Origin: Bacteroidales bacterium
GTDB lineage: Bacteria > Bacteroidota > Bacteroidia > Bacteroidales > UBA3824
Direction: 5' to 3'
Assembly (NCBI GenBank): GCA_017412115.1
Contig: JAFPYR010000040.1
Span: forward strand, 29,586-93,585
Length of the DNA: 64,000 bases
Positions 42,398-53,785 of the stretch are shown piece by piece; the stretch's first letter is position 1, and every line of letters begins with the position of its first letter. Made by a program: the position numbers and the translations under genes. The notes beneath the pieces are model-generated. The model worked only from the letters and a program-made list of their open reading frames with translations. It was not told the origin of the DNA and did not search any database.

Positions 42398-44182
42398 ATG
42401 AAAAAAGTAACTGTTAATTATCTGGCATTAATGATTGCTACCGCTTTCATAGCAGGCGGTTGCAACGGTCTTAAAAAAATGGCTCAGAATGCCAACACTA
42501 TTCAGCGTAGCATTACGCCGAATCCTTTGGAGATGCACGCAGGTAAAGTTCCGGTAAATATTACCGTAAGTTTCCCCGCTAAATATTTCGACAAAAAAGC
42601 GTACTTGGTTTGCACTCCGAGCGTAAAATCTCAGAAAACTTCTGACGAAATCAAGATGAAACCTGCTACTCTTCAGGGTGTAAAAGTAAAAGATAACAAC
42701 ACTGTTATCGATTACAAAGCAGGCGGTTCTTATACTTATAAGGATACTATTGATTACGCTGACGTTTACAAAAGATCAGACCTTATGCTTTCTATGAAAG
42801 CTACCAAAGGTACTGAAACAGTAGATGTTGCAGATATTAAAATCGGCGACGGTATCAATGTAACTCCTCTCTTGGTAGAAGAAGGTATCAAAGTTGATGA
42901 CAACTTGGTAAACAAAACAGCAGCAGGTGCATCAAACGCAGCAGGTATGACTGTTGAGGCTAAGATTGCTAAACCTACAAGCAGCATTTCTACAAAAGGT
43001 GTTACCGTTTATTATCCGATGCAAAAATCAGCTTTGGACAAAAAAGAACAGAAAAAGACTGACGTATCAACATTCGTTTCTGATGTTCAGCAAGCTGCCG
43101 GTGATGAGAACGTAAAAATTAAATCAATTCAAGTTGCATCATACGCTTCTCCTGATGGTCCTGAAGATATGAACGAAAAACTCGTTGATCAACGTGGTAA
43201 AACAGGTGAAACTTTTGCTAAAGATCAACTTAAAAAAGTTGACGGTGCAAACAACGTAATTTCTCGTCAAACAACTCAGGCTGAAGACTGGGAAGGTTTC
43301 AAGAAAGAGGCTGAAGCTTCTGATTTGAAAGACAAAGACCTTATCTTGAGAGTTCTTTCTATGTACTCTGATCCGAACGTAAGAGAAAGAGAAATCAAAA
43401 ACATCTCTGCTGCTTATACCGGTTTGAAGAGCACCGTTCTTCCTAAACTTCGTCGTTCTGAAATCAAAGCCGTTTTGGAAACAAAAGAGAAAACTGAAGC
43501 TGAACTTATCAATTTAGCTAAAACAGATCCTTCTCAACTTTCACAAGAAGAGGCTCTTTACTCTTCTACATTGCCGGCTCTTGACGTAGACAGCAAAATT
43601 AGCCTTTTGAACGACTACGTTTCAAAATATCCTAACGATTGGAGAGCTTACAACAACTTAGGTGTTAATTACATTAAGAAAAACGATCTCGCTTCTGCTA
43701 AAACACAGTTGGAAAAAGCTAAATCTATCGATGCTAATCAGTCAGCAGTTTACAACAACTTAGGTGTTGTAGATTTGGCTAACGGCGACATCGAAGCTGC
43801 TAAAGAAGATTTGGGCAAAGGTAAAAACTTAGGCTCTGACGAAGCAGGTTACAACCTCGGCGTTATCAATATCCGCGAAGGCGAATATGCAAAAGCTGTT
43901 GCTAACTTCGGTTCAAGACCTACTTTCAACAAAGCTCTTGCTGAAACCCTCAACAAAAACACTTCAGCTGCTGCTTCTACTCTTAACAGCGTAGAGTCTG
44001 AAGATGCTTGGATTGATTACCTCAAAGCTGTTGTTGCTGCAAGAAACAACAACGAAGAAGGTGTTGTTACAAACCTCAAAAATGCGGTTAAGAAAAATTC
44101 AGAACTCAAAGATTTTGCTAAAGAGGATGTTGAATTTATCCGTTACTTCGACGAGGCTAACTTCAAAGCTATTGTTGACTAA
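42398..44182 (+). CDS. Outer-membrane lipoprotein with TPR repeats
   Basis: A 594-residue lipoprotein (signal ends AFIAGGC, Cys at about residue 22). Residues ~25-200 are a beta-rich region (PLEMHAGKVPVNITVSFPAKYF). An OmpA-like segment at about 200-300 (VTVYYPMQKSALDKKE, IQVASYASPDGPEDMNEKLVDQRG) is followed by TPR repeats near 400-500 (YPNDWRAYNNLGVNYIKKNDLASAKTQLEKA and AVYNNLGVVDLANGDIEAAKEDL). The third codon position is notably richer in C in this gene than in its neighbours, which suggests high expression. It has its own promoter and a strong terminator. Proteins of this layout are common in Bacteroidota and probably organise the outer membrane. Confidence 0.82.
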   Translation: MKKVTVNYLALMIATAFIAGGCNGLKKMAQNANTIQRSITPNPLEMHAGKVPVNITVSFPAKYFDKKAYLVCTPSVKSQKTSDEIKMKPATLQGVKVKDNNTVIDYKAGGSYTYKDTIDYADVYKRSDLMLSMKATKGTETVDVADIKIGDGINVTPLLVEEGIKVDDNLVNKTAAGASNAAGMTVEAKIAKPTSSISTKGVTVYYPMQKSALDKKEQKKTDVSTFVSDVQQAAGDENVKIKSIQVASYASPDGPEDMNEKLVDQRGKTGETFAKDQLKKVDGANNVISRQTTQAEDWEGFKKEAEASDLKDKDLILRVLSMYSDPNVREREIKNISAAYTGLKSTVLPKLRRSEIKAVLETKEKTEAELINLAKTDPSQLSQEEALYSSTLPALDVDSKISLLNDYVSKYPNDWRAYNNLGVNYIKKNDLASAKTQLEKAKSIDANQSAVYNNLGVVDLANGDIEAAKEDLGKGKNLGSDEAGYNLGVINIREGEYAKAVANFGSRPTFNKALAETLNKNTSAAASTLNSVESEDAWIDYLKAVVAARNNNEEGVVTNLKNAVKKNSELKDFAKEDVEFIRYFDEANFKAIVD

Positions 44183-44207
44183 GAATATTTTTAATGAAGA
44201 TAAATTA

Positions 44208-44238
44208 GTTCCGCTTGAAAAAGCGGAACTTTTTTTTT
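44208..44238 (+). terminator. Rho-independent terminator after the TPR lipoprotein
   Basis: A perfect 9-bp stem GTTCCGCTT / AAGCGGAAC with a GAAA tetraloop (44217-44220), followed by nine T. The strongest intrinsic terminator in the window. Confidence 0.93.
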
Positions 44239-44289
44239 GCATTTCTGATAAATTATTGTTTTATTTGCAAATAAAAAAAACAAGAGAAA

Positions 44290-44412
44290 ATGTTTATGCG
44301 AAAAGTTAAAATATTAATTCCTATTCTAATGCTTTTGTTGGCGGGTTTTGTATTTTCCGGCTGCAAGAGCGGTTACAAAACTGTGCCTTGCCCGAGATTT
44401 CATCATATTTAG
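44290..44412 (+). CDS. 40-residue lipoprotein
   Basis: A very short gene starting at ATG 44290 (or ATG 44296). The product has a basic start (MRKVK), a hydrophobic core and a clear lipobox FSGC, leaving a mature lipopeptide of only ~16 residues (CKSGYKTVPCPRFHHI). It sits between the terminator of the TPR lipoprotein and ribF, 20 bases before ribF, on the same strand. Tiny Cys-Pro-containing lipoproteins of this sort occur widely in Bacteroidota. Function is unknown, and the mature part has a second Cys. Confidence 0.65.
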   Translation: MFMRKVKILIPILMLLLAGFVFSGCKSGYKTVPCPRFHHI

Positions 44413-44432
44413 GCTGAAAAAAAGTATTTTTT

Positions 44433-45368
44433 ATGGAAGTTATCAAATTTGAGGAGGATTTTCCTCAGTTAATTAAAACCTGCGTTACTGTTGGCACTTT
44501 TGACGGCCTGCATCTCGGACACGGGCAGATACTCTCTATTTTGAAACAAACCGCTGAAAAAGAGAATCTTAAAAGCGTTGTTGTGACTTTTCGTCCGCAT
44601 CCAAGACAAGTACTTTTTCCTAAAACGAAGGTTAATTTCGTGCTTTCGGAAAAAGAAAAGCTTTTGAAATTTTCTCAAACGGGAATTGATTTTCTTGTTA
44701 TAATGCCTTTTAGCCTTGAGTTTGCCTCTTTGACAGCTAAAGAATTTTTGACGGATATTCTTGTTAAAAAGCTCGGAATGAAACATTTAATCAAGGGTTT
44801 TAACAATCATTTCGGAAAGGACAGACTCTCTGATATTGATAAAATCAAAGAAATAGGACTTCAATACGGTTTTTCAGCATCACAAGTCGGTAATTTAGTG
44901 CTTGAAGGCGGAGTTTCTGCATCTTCAACATTAGTCAGAAAACTTTTAACGGAAGGCTCAGTCGATGAGGCGTCAAAAATTCTCGGTTATGATTTTTTCT
45001 TTACCGGGAAAGTCGTTCACGGAAAACATATCGGAACTTCAATCGGTTTTCCTACGGCAAATATTTTAATCGAGGACGAAAACAAAATTATTCCGAAATC
45101 AGGTGTTTATGCTTCATTAACTACCATTAATTCAGTTGTTTATCCCGTGATGCTGAATATCGGACACAATCCTACGGTAAACGGCAATTTGGAAAAAACT
45201 TTTTTGGAGGCGCATATTATCGGTTTTGATTCTGATATTTACGGACAAGAAATTTCTCTTGTATTAAAACAAAGAATAAGGGACGAAATAAAATTTCCGT
45301 CCCTCGAAGATTTAAAAAAACGTCTTAATGATGATAAACAAACTGTAATTCAGATTGTTATGTCTTAA
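44433..45368 (+). CDS. ribF: Bifunctional riboflavin kinase / FAD synthetase
   Basis: A 311-residue enzyme converting riboflavin to FMN and FAD. The N-terminal adenylyltransferase has [42 protein letters not shown] and [14 protein letters not shown]. The C-terminal kinase (from ~185) has [22 protein letters not shown] and [12 protein letters not shown], then [16 protein letters not shown]. It overlaps the end of the convergent chemoreceptor operon by 4 bases. Together with ribBA at 25.7 kb it marks flavin synthesis in this genome. Confidence 0.95.
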   Translation: MEVIKFEEDFPQLIKTCVTVGTFDGLHLGHGQILSILKQTAEKENLKSVVVTFRPHPRQVLFPKTKVNFVLSEKEKLLKFSQTGIDFLVIMPFSLEFASLTAKEFLTDILVKKLGMKHLIKGFNNHFGKDRLSDIDKIKEIGLQYGFSASQVGNLVLEGGVSASSTLVRKLLTEGSVDEASKILGYDFFFTGKVVHGKHIGTSIGFPTANILIEDENKIIPKSGVYASLTTINSVVYPVMLNIGHNPTVNGNLEKTFLEAHIIGFDSDIYGQEISLVLKQRIRDEIKFPSLEDLKKRLNDDKQTVIQIVMS

Positions 45369-47515
45369 TTCATATCAATTTTGTAACCTTTGTCGCTTGT
45401 TATGTTTTCCTCTTTGGAATCATCTACGGGCGCAAAGAGGTTCTGACCTTGATTTACAAGGTTTTGATCTTCGTTTTGAGTGTTTTGAGAATCGGTTTTA
45501 TCCTCATTTTCTTGGTGGTAATCGCTTATTATCTCACGTGAATCGTAAATAATATCCGTTATTTCTTTGTCTGTTTCAGGGTTTTCTTCTTCGGAGGATT
45601 CCACTAATTTGGTTTTCAGTTTAACAATCATTTCCGTATGTTGCTGAATTTCGTCAATGATTTCGTCCTTTGTTACGATATCTCTTTCGCCGACTTTGAA
45701 GAATTTGAGTGCATTGTCAAGCTCGGAAATTCTGCTTGTTAATTCTTCCGAATAACGTTGCATTGCTTGTGCTACTTCGCTATTGTTTGAGGCAATGTTT
45801 ACTAATTGCATAATTGAACGGCTTATCGTAAAGGTCATATTCAATTGTTTTGAACAAACATCGGAAATAAGAGCGATTCTTTCTGCAACTTCTTGAATAC
45901 GAGGCGAAATATGTTGAATCAGTTCAACGGCTTGTGTCGTGGTTTTCAAGCTCCATGCTGAAGATTCATTGATTTCGGTGGAAGCCTCCTGACAATTTTC
46001 AGCAAGTTTACGGATTTCGGCTGCTACTACGGCAAAACCTTTACCGTTTTCGCCCGCTCTTGCCGCCTCTACTGCGGCGTTGATTGCCAATAAGTCGGTT
46101 TTTGAGGTTATACTGTTGATAATCTGAATTTTATCTATAACGCTTTCAATACAGTTGAGAGTATTTTCTGAGGCCGTAGTTACGATGTTAATATCCGAGA
46201 CTATGGAATCCGAATTCTCTTTGGTCTGTTGCGCGTTTTGTGTGTTTTGCTGAATAGATTTTGTAATTTTATCAACTAACGCAGAAATTTCAGCTATTGA
46301 TTCCGCTTGTGTGCGGGCATCGGAGGAAACGTTTTCAACCATTTCCTTAAACGGTTCACTGCTTTTTACGATGCTTTTGGAACTAAAACGTATGGTTTTG
46401 ATAGTTTCAAGTACTTTTTCCTGCATTTTCTCGATATTTTTTTTCAAAATACCGAATTCATCGTTTGTCGCAATAGATTTTGCAGCATCGGAATACATAT
46501 AACCTTGAGAAAAATCTTCCGTAAATTTATTAACCTTTTTCAATGGGGCAATAACGAGATTTTTGGTATTCTCGTTAAGGAATTTTATCATAACTATCAT
46601 TCCGATTATCGAAGAAAGCAGCAGCGCAACAACGGCGATAATAGTTCCCGAATTTAAAAGGATAGAAGGCGTATTAAGGCTTAAACCTATTTCCGTGCCT
46701 TTTATTACGGTTACAAAACATTCCATATCGGTATTCGAACCGTCTAAATATTTGCTGTGAGTGTATACGCTGTCCTGTCTTGCAATGCCTCTTGTGAGCA
46801 TTGTGTCAAGACCTGAAAATCCGTCTTTGTATAATTCTTTGATTGTCTTGTTTGTGATTTTTTGGTCATAATAGATTCTGAAATTAAATTCAAAACTGCC
46901 TAAGACAGCAAAACCTACACCGTTGGCTTTCAATTTATTGAGCGCCGCATCTATTCTGTCGGAGGGAAAAGCTATCGCAAAAACTGCCAAAATGGTGTCG
47001 GAGTTTTCCTTCTTGATTGGTATTGCAACCTCAAAATTCTTGTTGTCCAAATCTTGGGGCAGTGTTACGAATTTAGGAAGTCTGTTTCTTATGAGTTTTT
47101 CGTATGATTTCATGTTTCGGTAATTTGTTGTGTCTTTACCGATTTTATTTCTGTAAGTTGTTCCCGTTAGGGGCTGTGCTAACATGATATACGAATAAGG
47201 CATAGTTATATTTTTCAGATAATCTTCGCACTTTTGTAGGAATTGTTCTGGATTCGGTACATCAAAATCGTAATCTTTTTCTAATATACGCAATATTTGT
47301 TCGTAGCAGTTGAAAGTATTTTCCAACGACTGAGCTTGTGATACAACAGCTACTTTAGAAGTCGCTATTGTATTTTTCTTGTTGTGGGAAGATACCAAAA
47401 ATATTACCATGATATTTACGATGGCAACGATGATTACCAAAAAAGGTATCACTCTGTATAAGTACTTCCTCATTATTGCAGAGGTCTGCGCCTCAAAAAA
47501 ACATTTTAATTTCAT
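45365..47515 (-). CDS. Chemoreceptor 5 of five-gene operon (dCache-like sensor, long acidic tail)
   Basis: A 716-residue receptor, the last gene of the operon. It has TM1 (about 19-41), a ~245-residue periplasmic alpha/beta domain of dCache type ([50 protein letters not shown]), TM2 (about 287-312), HAMP and an MA domain with tip [23 protein letters not shown]. After the signalling domain comes a Glu/Asp/Asn-rich tail of ~80 residues ending in [10 protein letters not shown] similar end (KGY...KIDM) is found in the second receptor of the operon (51523-53781). It lies 17 bases after the fourth receptor. Confidence 0.9.
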   Translation of the reverse strand: MKLKCFFEAQTSAIMRKYLYRVIPFLVIIVAIVNIMVIFLVSSHNKKNTIATSKVAVVSQAQSLENTFNCYEQILRILEKDYDFDVPNPEQFLQKCEDYLKNITMPYSYIMLAQPLTGTTYRNKIGKDTTNYRNMKSYEKLIRNRLPKFVTLPQDLDNKNFEVAIPIKKENSDTILAVFAIAFPSDRIDAALNKLKANGVGFAVLGSFEFNFRIYYDQKITNKTIKELYKDGFSGLDTMLTRGIARQDSVYTHSKYLDGSNTDMECFVTVIKGTEIGLSLNTPSILLNSGTIIAVVALLLSSIIGMIVMIKFLNENTKNLVIAPLKKVNKFTEDFSQGYMYSDAAKSIATNDEFGILKKNIEKMQEKVLETIKTIRFSSKSIVKSSEPFKEMVENVSSDARTQAESIAEISALVDKITKSIQQNTQNAQQTKENSDSIVSDINIVTTASENTLNCIESVIDKIQIINSITSKTDLLAINAAVEAARAGENGKGFAVVAAEIRKLAENCQEASTEINESSAWSLKTTTQAVELIQHISPRIQEVAERIALISDVCSKQLNMTFTISRSIMQLVNIASNNSEVAQAMQRYSEELTSRISELDNALKFFKVGERDIVTKDEIIDEIQQHTEMIVKLKTKLVESSEEENPETDKEITDIIYDSREIISDYHQENEDKTDSQNTQNEDQNLVNQGQNLFAPVDDSKEENITSDKGYKIDMN

Positions 47516-47532
47516 GATAAAATCTTAACGGG

Positions 47533-49515
47533 TTATACGTTTTTATCTGTTTCTTCGTCTTTTATCTCTTTTCCGACAAGGGAATCTCTCAATTTGATTA
47601 TTTCAGAGGTGTGAAATTCTATTTCGTTGAGGATTTGTTCTTCCTCTTCGTCGTTGATAGAGCCCTCGAGTTTGAAATAATCTACGGCAACGTTCAAGTC
47701 TTGAAGTTTTTCACCGATACGGGTTGCAAAATGAGCCATGCCACCGGCCTCTTCCGTATTGTTTTCGGTGATTGTAACAAGTTGTTCGATAGCCTTTCGT
47801 ATAGCTAACGTTTTGTTTAACTGATCGTTGCAGGCCTCGGAAATTTCTGAAATTTTCATGGCCGTATCTTGGATTCTCGGTGAAATCTTGTCAATAAGTT
47901 CTACGGAATGTTCCGTTATCTTCAAACTTTCAGCCGAAGAAATGTTAATTTCTGAAGATGCTGATTGACAACGTTCTGCAAGTTTTCTGATTTCAGCGGC
48001 AACCACTGAAAAACCTTTTCCGTTTTCACCTGCTCTTGCTGCTTCTACGGCAGCGTTGATAGCAAGCAAATCGGTTCTTGTTGTAATTTCGTTAATTATC
48101 CTTACCTTATCAATAACATTTTTGATACATTCCAGCGTATTTTCAGAGGCATCGGTAATGGTTTCGATGTCTTGGGCAATGCTTTGCGAGTTGATATGTG
48201 TTTGCATGGCTTTGCCGGTATTCTCCTGAATGGAGTCCGAAATAGTATCTACCGCCGTTGAAATCTCCTGAACCGTAGCTGATTGTGATAAAGCATCTTT
48301 TGAAATCTTGGTAATCGAACTTTTTAGGATTTCACTGCTTTGATCGATTTGCGTGGAGTTGATTCTAATATTTTGTACAGCGTTATGTACTTTTTGCTGC
48401 ATGGATTCAAGATTAATCTTGAGTTCTGACATTTCATCGTTTGACTCGATTTCGCTAACGGCTTGCGAATATAGTTTTCCCGTTGCAAAATCGTCTGTAA
48501 ACTGATGTACTTTTTCCAGCGGTTTGATAACAGTTTTGTTTGTTATGTATTTGATTACAAACAAGGTTGTAAAAATTATTATCAAAGCAGAAATCACCAA
48601 AATCGCAATCGTAATGTAATTGTCCATGTTCAAAAGTATCTCGGGAATGTTGATACATAATGCCCATGGCGTGCCTGTTACGTTGGTGTAGTGAATTATA
48701 ATTTTATATCCGGTATCGCTGTAATAGTATTTGCTCGTGTTTCTATAACGGCTGACAATGCCGAAATCCGTGTGCGGCAATTCTTTATAGCCGTTTATAA
48801 TAGCGGAATCTACTTCGACGAAACCTTTTTTAACCAAATTCTGCATTGTGGTTTTAATAATTCCGTCTTTGAAGAGTCTTAAATTGTAATCCTCGTCTAC
48901 TATACAGCAAAAACCTTTGCCGTTGAGTTTTAAATCCGATATTTCATCGTCGATAACATCTGCCGGGAAACACGCTGTTAAGATAGCAATCGTACTATCT
49001 TTGGTCGCACTTTTAACGGGAATTGCCACGCTGTAAACGTCCTTACCGTTGTAAATATCGGAAGGGTGTGAGAGGTTGCACGATACTTTTTGCCCTTCTT
49101 TTATGATATTTCGCCAATATTTACGGTGCAAAGCATTGTTTTCGTCCCTGCCTTTGACGTTAGTGTACGAAACACCGTTCATTAATGTTAGTCTCAAATA
49201 CGACCATCTGCTGATATGTCCTTTGAGATAGGAGCGAAAATAATCAAAAATTTCCGTTGTGTCGCCTTCTTTATAATGTTTGGATATATGATTCAAATCA
49301 TCAACATACCGCAAAACGATACTGCTTATATTGCTTGCCTGAATGTTGAGAATTTGTGAAACCGTTTCTTGAGTATTGTATTTTGAAGTTCTGTTTACAA
49401 AATAATATATCACAATATCGGTTATGACAATCAATCCTATAAAAATAGGAATAATTGCCTTCATATATTTGCGCCAAATGGTGGTACGCTTTTCTTCTTT
49501 TTCTATTTTACTCAT
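47533..49515 (-). CDS. Chemoreceptor 4 of five-gene operon (dCache-like sensor)
   Basis: A 660-residue receptor with TM1 (about 18-40), a periplasmic dCache-like domain ([78 protein letters not shown]), TM2 (about 298-322), HAMP, and MA with tip [23 protein letters not shown]. The start overlaps the stop of receptor 3 (ATGA). The ligand-binding region is clearly homologous to receptors 2 and 3 but diverged, which suggests different ligands. Confidence 0.92.
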   Translation of the reverse strand: MSKIEKEEKRTTIWRKYMKAIIPIFIGLIVITDIVIYYFVNRTSKYNTQETVSQILNIQASNISSIVLRYVDDLNHISKHYKEGDTTEIFDYFRSYLKGHISRWSYLRLTLMNGVSYTNVKGRDENNALHRKYWRNIIKEGQKVSCNLSHPSDIYNGKDVYSVAIPVKSATKDSTIAILTACFPADVIDDEISDLKLNGKGFCCIVDEDYNLRLFKDGIIKTTMQNLVKKGFVEVDSAIINGYKELPHTDFGIVSRYRNTSKYYYSDTGYKIIIHYTNVTGTPWALCINIPEILLNMDNYITIAILVISALIIIFTTLFVIKYITNKTVIKPLEKVHQFTDDFATGKLYSQAVSEIESNDEMSELKINLESMQQKVHNAVQNIRINSTQIDQSSEILKSSITKISKDALSQSATVQEISTAVDTISDSIQENTGKAMQTHINSQSIAQDIETITDASENTLECIKNVIDKVRIINEITTRTDLLAINAAVEAARAGENGKGFSVVAAEIRKLAERCQSASSEINISSAESLKITEHSVELIDKISPRIQDTAMKISEISEACNDQLNKTLAIRKAIEQLVTITENNTEEAGGMAHFATRIGEKLQDLNVAVDYFKLEGSINDEEEEQILNEIEFHTSEIIKLRDSLVGKEIKDEETDKNV

Positions 49516-51500
49516 GGGATTAAGTTTTTAGCAGCTTTATTTATCAGTTTTGATTTCAGGCTGATAATTTCCTGAGTATGTTTTTCTATTAATTCAATGA
49601 GTTCAATGTCGTTGCCTTCTTGAACGTTGAGTTTGAAGAATTCAACACAGACATTGAGTTGTTTTAATTTTTCGTTGAGTTGTTGAGCGAAAATGTCCAT
49701 TTCTTCGGCGGACTGAGAGTTGTTAGTCGTGATGTTAACAAGTTGTCCGATAGATTTGGAAATTGCTAACGTTTTTTGTAACTGTTCGTTACATGTTTCG
49801 GAAATTTGAATAATCTTATCCGTATTGTTGCGGATTTGCGGGGAAATTTTGTCAATCAGTTCTGCTGAACGTTGCGTTGTTTTGAGCGATTCCGCAGACG
49901 AAATGTTAATTTCCTGCGATGCAATTTGACAACGTTCTGCAAGTTTTCTGATTTCTGCTGCTACCACGGCAAAACCCTTACCGTTTTCGCCCGCCCTTGC
50001 TGCCTCAACTGCTGCGTTAATTGCCAAAAGGTCTGTCCTTGAGGTAATTTCGTTGATAACTTGAGCCTTTTCGATAACAGAACGCATACATTTGAGCGTG
50101 TTTTCAGAGGCTCTTGTTACCGAAATAATATCTTCGGCAATGCGTTTGGAGTTTTCTTTGGTTTCAAGTGAGCTGAGCGCATTGTCTTTGATTGATTCCG
50201 TGATATTATCAATACTGACGGAAATTTCTTCAACCGTAACCGATTGTTCCTGTGCGCCTTCTGATACTTTTGAAATCGAAGAACTCAAAGAATTGCTGCC
50301 TTCTGCAATCTCTTTTGAGTACATTCTTATGGAATTGACAGCCTGAGAAATGCTGTTTTGCATTTTGGTAAAATTATTTTTTAGACGCTGCATTTCGTCG
50401 GCCTCTACGATTTTGTCAAAAGCTGTTGAATAAATATTTCCGGTGGCAAAATCTTCAGTAAACTGATTTACGTGATCGAGCGGTTCAACGATGAATTTCT
50501 TGTTGATTTTATTTAAAACATAATACAGTGAGCCGATTATAATAATGGTCAAAATTATCATTGTCATAATCGTAATGTAATAATTGCCGTAGAATGCTTT
50601 TTTAGGCAGACTCAACACCAATGTCCAATCCGATGTGTTAGGAACTATGGTGTAATAGCCGATCATTGTTTCGCCCTCTGTATTGCTGTAATAAAGATTG
50701 TCTACAAACATCGGATCGTTGTTATGTTTTTCAAATTGCGTGAAACAATAATGAAACAACGTGTCCAATCCTACATAACCTCTTGTTGTAAAATCTTGAG
50801 CCGTAAGGGTTGCGCATTTGTCTTTGACGGCCATACGAATTTGATAATTCTTGTCAGCTAAAGCGTAAATTCCCATGTTAGAACCTCTCATCTGATTGAG
50901 TTTTAATGTTTTATCACTCTCCTTGATGTCGGTGTATGCAGTCATAATCGCTTTTGTATTGCCTTGCTTGTCATTTACGGGTATTGAAATGCTGAACAAT
51001 TCTTCATTGTCGTTAATCCATTCGCTTGTCGGTGCAATGCAATAACTTGCGGGATATTTTTGCTCTGTTATTTCTTTGTAAAAAGTGGAAGTGTTCATGT
51101 TTTTTTCGTCCAACCCGTTTACTGTGTTGTAGGAAATACCGTTAGGCAAGGTTATTCTGAAATAAGCCCACTTGTTGGAGTGTGATGTAATGTAGTAATT
51201 TGCTTTTTTGAGCGTTCCTTCAATGTCATGTATAGGATCGCTGAAATTTTTCAGCGTGTTTAAGTCATCAGCATACCTCTGATAAACTTGTGAAACATTG
51301 GCCGCTAAAGTGCATATTGAATTTTTTATTGCGGTTTTGGAGTTTTTGTTGATATTATTGAACAAAATCCAATATATTGCAAAATCCATCAGCAATACCA
51401 ATCCTACCACTATGGGCATCATCAATTTGAGAATCTGTTTGCCCATACTGCTGCCTTTTTTCACGGATGTAATTTTTTCTAATTTGTCCTTTATCGTCAT
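49512..51500 (-). CDS. Chemoreceptor 3 of five-gene operon (dCache-like sensor)
   Basis: A 662-residue receptor: TM1 (about 24-47), dCache-like periplasmic domain ([72 protein letters not shown]), TM2 (about 303-325), HAMP, and MA with tip [23 protein letters not shown]. The sequence after TM2 is closest to receptors 2 and 4. It is separated by 22 bases from receptor 2 and overlaps receptor 4 by 4 bases. Confidence 0.92.
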   Translation of the reverse strand: MTIKDKLEKITSVKKGSSMGKQILKLMMPIVVGLVLLMDFAIYWILFNNINKNSKTAIKNSICTLAANVSQVYQRYADDLNTLKNFSDPIHDIEGTLKKANYYITSHSNKWAYFRITLPNGISYNTVNGLDEKNMNTSTFYKEITEQKYPASYCIAPTSEWINDNEELFSISIPVNDKQGNTKAIMTAYTDIKESDKTLKLNQMRGSNMGIYALADKNYQIRMAVKDKCATLTAQDFTTRGYVGLDTLFHYCFTQFEKHNNDPMFVDNLYYSNTEGETMIGYYTIVPNTSDWTLVLSLPKKAFYGNYYITIMTMIILTIIIIGSLYYVLNKINKKFIVEPLDHVNQFTEDFATGNIYSTAFDKIVEADEMQRLKNNFTKMQNSISQAVNSIRMYSKEIAEGSNSLSSSISKVSEGAQEQSVTVEEISVSIDNITESIKDNALSSLETKENSKRIAEDIISVTRASENTLKCMRSVIEKAQVINEITSRTDLLAINAAVEAARAGENGKGFAVVAAEIRKLAERCQIASQEINISSAESLKTTQRSAELIDKISPQIRNNTDKIIQISETCNEQLQKTLAISKSIGQLVNITTNNSQSAEEMDIFAQQLNEKLKQLNVCVEFFKLNVQEGNDIELIELIEKHTQEIISLKSKLINKAAKNLIP

Positions 51501-51522
51501 TTTGAGGCTTGATTTTTTCTTG

Positions 51523-53781
51523 TTAATAATTCTCGTAATCGGAATCCAAATCCATGTCTATTTTGACTCCCGGTCTGTATCCTTTTGAATAGTCTTTCGG
51601 CTCTTGAGGACTTCCGTTAGGCTTTTCTTCTTTTTTAGGTTCTTCGATTTTTTCTTCTTTCTTGGGAGTTTTGTCATCTTCCTTTAAGAAATCATCGTCA
51701 AAAAATCCGTAACCTAAATCTTCATCGTCTTCAAGTTCGGATTTCGTTTGAGTCCCCTTTTGAGGAGTTTCCTCTCTGAAGTGCATAACTTGGTCGGCTG
51801 TGTTAAGCGCCGTATCTATTTGATTGTTAATGTCTTGAGGAATACTTTCGCCTTTTATGGTTTCTGTAAGTTGTTGTTTCAACCTTAAAATTTCAGCCGT
51901 ATGATCTTCTATCTGATTGATAATTTCTTTTTTGGGTCTGAAAGTATCTTTGGTTAATTTGAAAAATTCTATGCCCTTGTTTAAAACCTCAAGTTTGCTT
52001 TTCAGCTGAGCGGAGTATTCTGCCATTTTGTCAGCCGATTGCGTATTATTTGAGGTAATATTAACAAGTTGCAAAATAGATTTGCTGATAGCCATTGTCA
52101 TTGAAAGCTGTTCGGCGCAAGATTCTGAAATTTCGGCAACTTTTTCAGCCGTTTCTTTAATTTGTGGTGAAACTTTGTCAATAAGTTCAACGGCGTGTCT
52201 TGTGATTTCAAGACTTTCTGCCGATGAAGTATTGATTTCATTCGAAGCTTGTTGACAGTTTTCGGCAAGTTTACGAATTTCTGCGGCAACCACTGCAAAA
52301 CCTTTACCTTCTTCACCGGCTCTTGAGGCTTCAACGGCGGCGTTGATTGCTAAAAGGTCTGTCCTTGAGGTGATTTCGTTGATGATTTTTATCTTGTTGA
52401 TAACGTTTTTGATACATATCAAAGAATTTTCAGACGAAGTTGTAATGGTCTGAATATCAGCTGCTATGTTCAAAGAGTTCTCTTTAGCATTAAGTGTTTT
52501 TTCGTTAATTATTTTTATAGAATCAGCAATTTGGTCAATCGAACTTGAAATCTCTTCTACCGTAACGGATTGAGTTTTAGCATCGTCCGAAATTGCCATT
52601 GCAGCATCGTTCCATTCGGCACTTGAGCGCATAAAATCCGAAGTGTAATCCCTTATGTTTTTGATAATTTCGATCAAACGGTTTTGCATTTTTTCGAGAT
52701 TTTCCTTCAATATTTCGATTTCGTCGTTGGTGTTAAGGTCTTCTGCTGCGGTAGAATAGAGTTTACCGTCAGAAAATTCGGTAGCAAAACGGTTCACTTT
52801 GGAAAGCGGTTCCAGAATGTGTTTGCGGGTTATGAATCTGATACAAAGAATGAGTGAGGTTATCGTTAAAATCGTTAAACCGATGAGCACTCCTAATACG
52901 AGATAAACCGAGGATTTCAGCTGTTTTTCGGGAATGTTGATGCAGACTATCCACGGAGTACCTTTTATTTTGGCGAAATAACCGATTGTTGGGATGCCGC
53001 CCGGCATTTCAAAAGCACCTCTTTGAAGTTTGAGCGGATTTTCTTTGACTTTGAGACAGAGGTTATAAAAATCTTTGAAACCGTTGGCCTCAAGTTCGCT
53101 TGCTGTTGTGTTGTAACATTCGTCAGCTAACATTCTCATATTGAAATCTTCGTCGATAACAGCGGCAAAACCTTGTCCGTTGGTTTTCATTTTTTCCAAC
53201 ATTGAGTCCATGAGTTTAGTTGAAAACGTTGAAGATAATGCTGCGATTGGTTCGCCGTCCCTGTTTTTTATCGGAATCGAAACGCTGAAAACATCGTCTC
53301 GAATGACATCGGTATGATGCGACATTCTGAATGATAAATCTTTTTTGTCGAAGAAAATTTCTTTGTAAAACTTTCTGATTTTGGCGTTAATAGTATCTTT
53401 GCCCGTGTAATTTGTCCAACTTCTGCCGTCCAAAAGTGTCAATCTTAAATAAGCCCATTCGTTGGAATGTGAATAAAGAGCCGTATTTGCTTTTTTGATG
53501 TAACCGTCTATGTCATTGGGCGTATAATACGATTTCAACATATTCAAATCGTCAATATAGCGGTACAAAATGTTTGAAATGTTTTCGCTTTGAATATCGG
53601 CTATCTGAAACGATGTATTTTTTGACGAGCGTATAATGTCGGAAGAAACGATATTGTAAACGGCAATATTCATTCCTACCACAAGTATTAACATAACGGA
53701 AAGTATGAACTTTATGTATTTAGTCCATAACGTGTTAGACTTTCCGAAAAATTTCCCGATAAATTCTTTTATAGTGTTCAT
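51523..53781 (-). CDS. Chemoreceptor 2 of five-gene operon (dCache-like sensor, long charged tail)
   Basis: A 752-residue receptor: TM1 (about 24-46); dCache-like domain ([72 protein letters not shown]); TM2 (about 291-315); HAMP; MA with tip [23 protein letters not shown] (about 468-490). After residue ~640 there is a ~110-residue Glu/Lys/Pro-rich, probably disordered tail ending [20 protein letters not shown]. The tail end resembles that of receptor 5. It starts 4 bases after receptor 1. Confidence 0.92.
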   Translation of the reverse strand: MNTIKEFIGKFFGKSNTLWTKYIKFILSVMLILVVGMNIAVYNIVSSDIIRSSKNTSFQIADIQSENISNILYRYIDDLNMLKSYYTPNDIDGYIKKANTALYSHSNEWAYLRLTLLDGRSWTNYTGKDTINAKIRKFYKEIFFDKKDLSFRMSHHTDVIRDDVFSVSIPIKNRDGEPIAALSSTFSTKLMDSMLEKMKTNGQGFAAVIDEDFNMRMLADECYNTTASELEANGFKDFYNLCLKVKENPLKLQRGAFEMPGGIPTIGYFAKIKGTPWIVCINIPEKQLKSSVYLVLGVLIGLTILTITSLILCIRFITRKHILEPLSKVNRFATEFSDGKLYSTAAEDLNTNDEIEILKENLEKMQNRLIEIIKNIRDYTSDFMRSSAEWNDAAMAISDDAKTQSVTVEEISSSIDQIADSIKIINEKTLNAKENSLNIAADIQTITTSSENSLICIKNVINKIKIINEITSRTDLLAINAAVEASRAGEEGKGFAVVAAEIRKLAENCQQASNEINTSSAESLEITRHAVELIDKVSPQIKETAEKVAEISESCAEQLSMTMAISKSILQLVNITSNNTQSADKMAEYSAQLKSKLEVLNKGIEFFKLTKDTFRPKKEIINQIEDHTAEILRLKQQLTETIKGESIPQDINNQIDTALNTADQVMHFREETPQKGTQTKSELEDDEDLGYGFFDDDFLKEDDKTPKKEEKIEEPKKEEKPNGSPQEPKDYSKGYRPGVKIDMDLDSDYENY

Positions 53782-53785
53782 ATTT

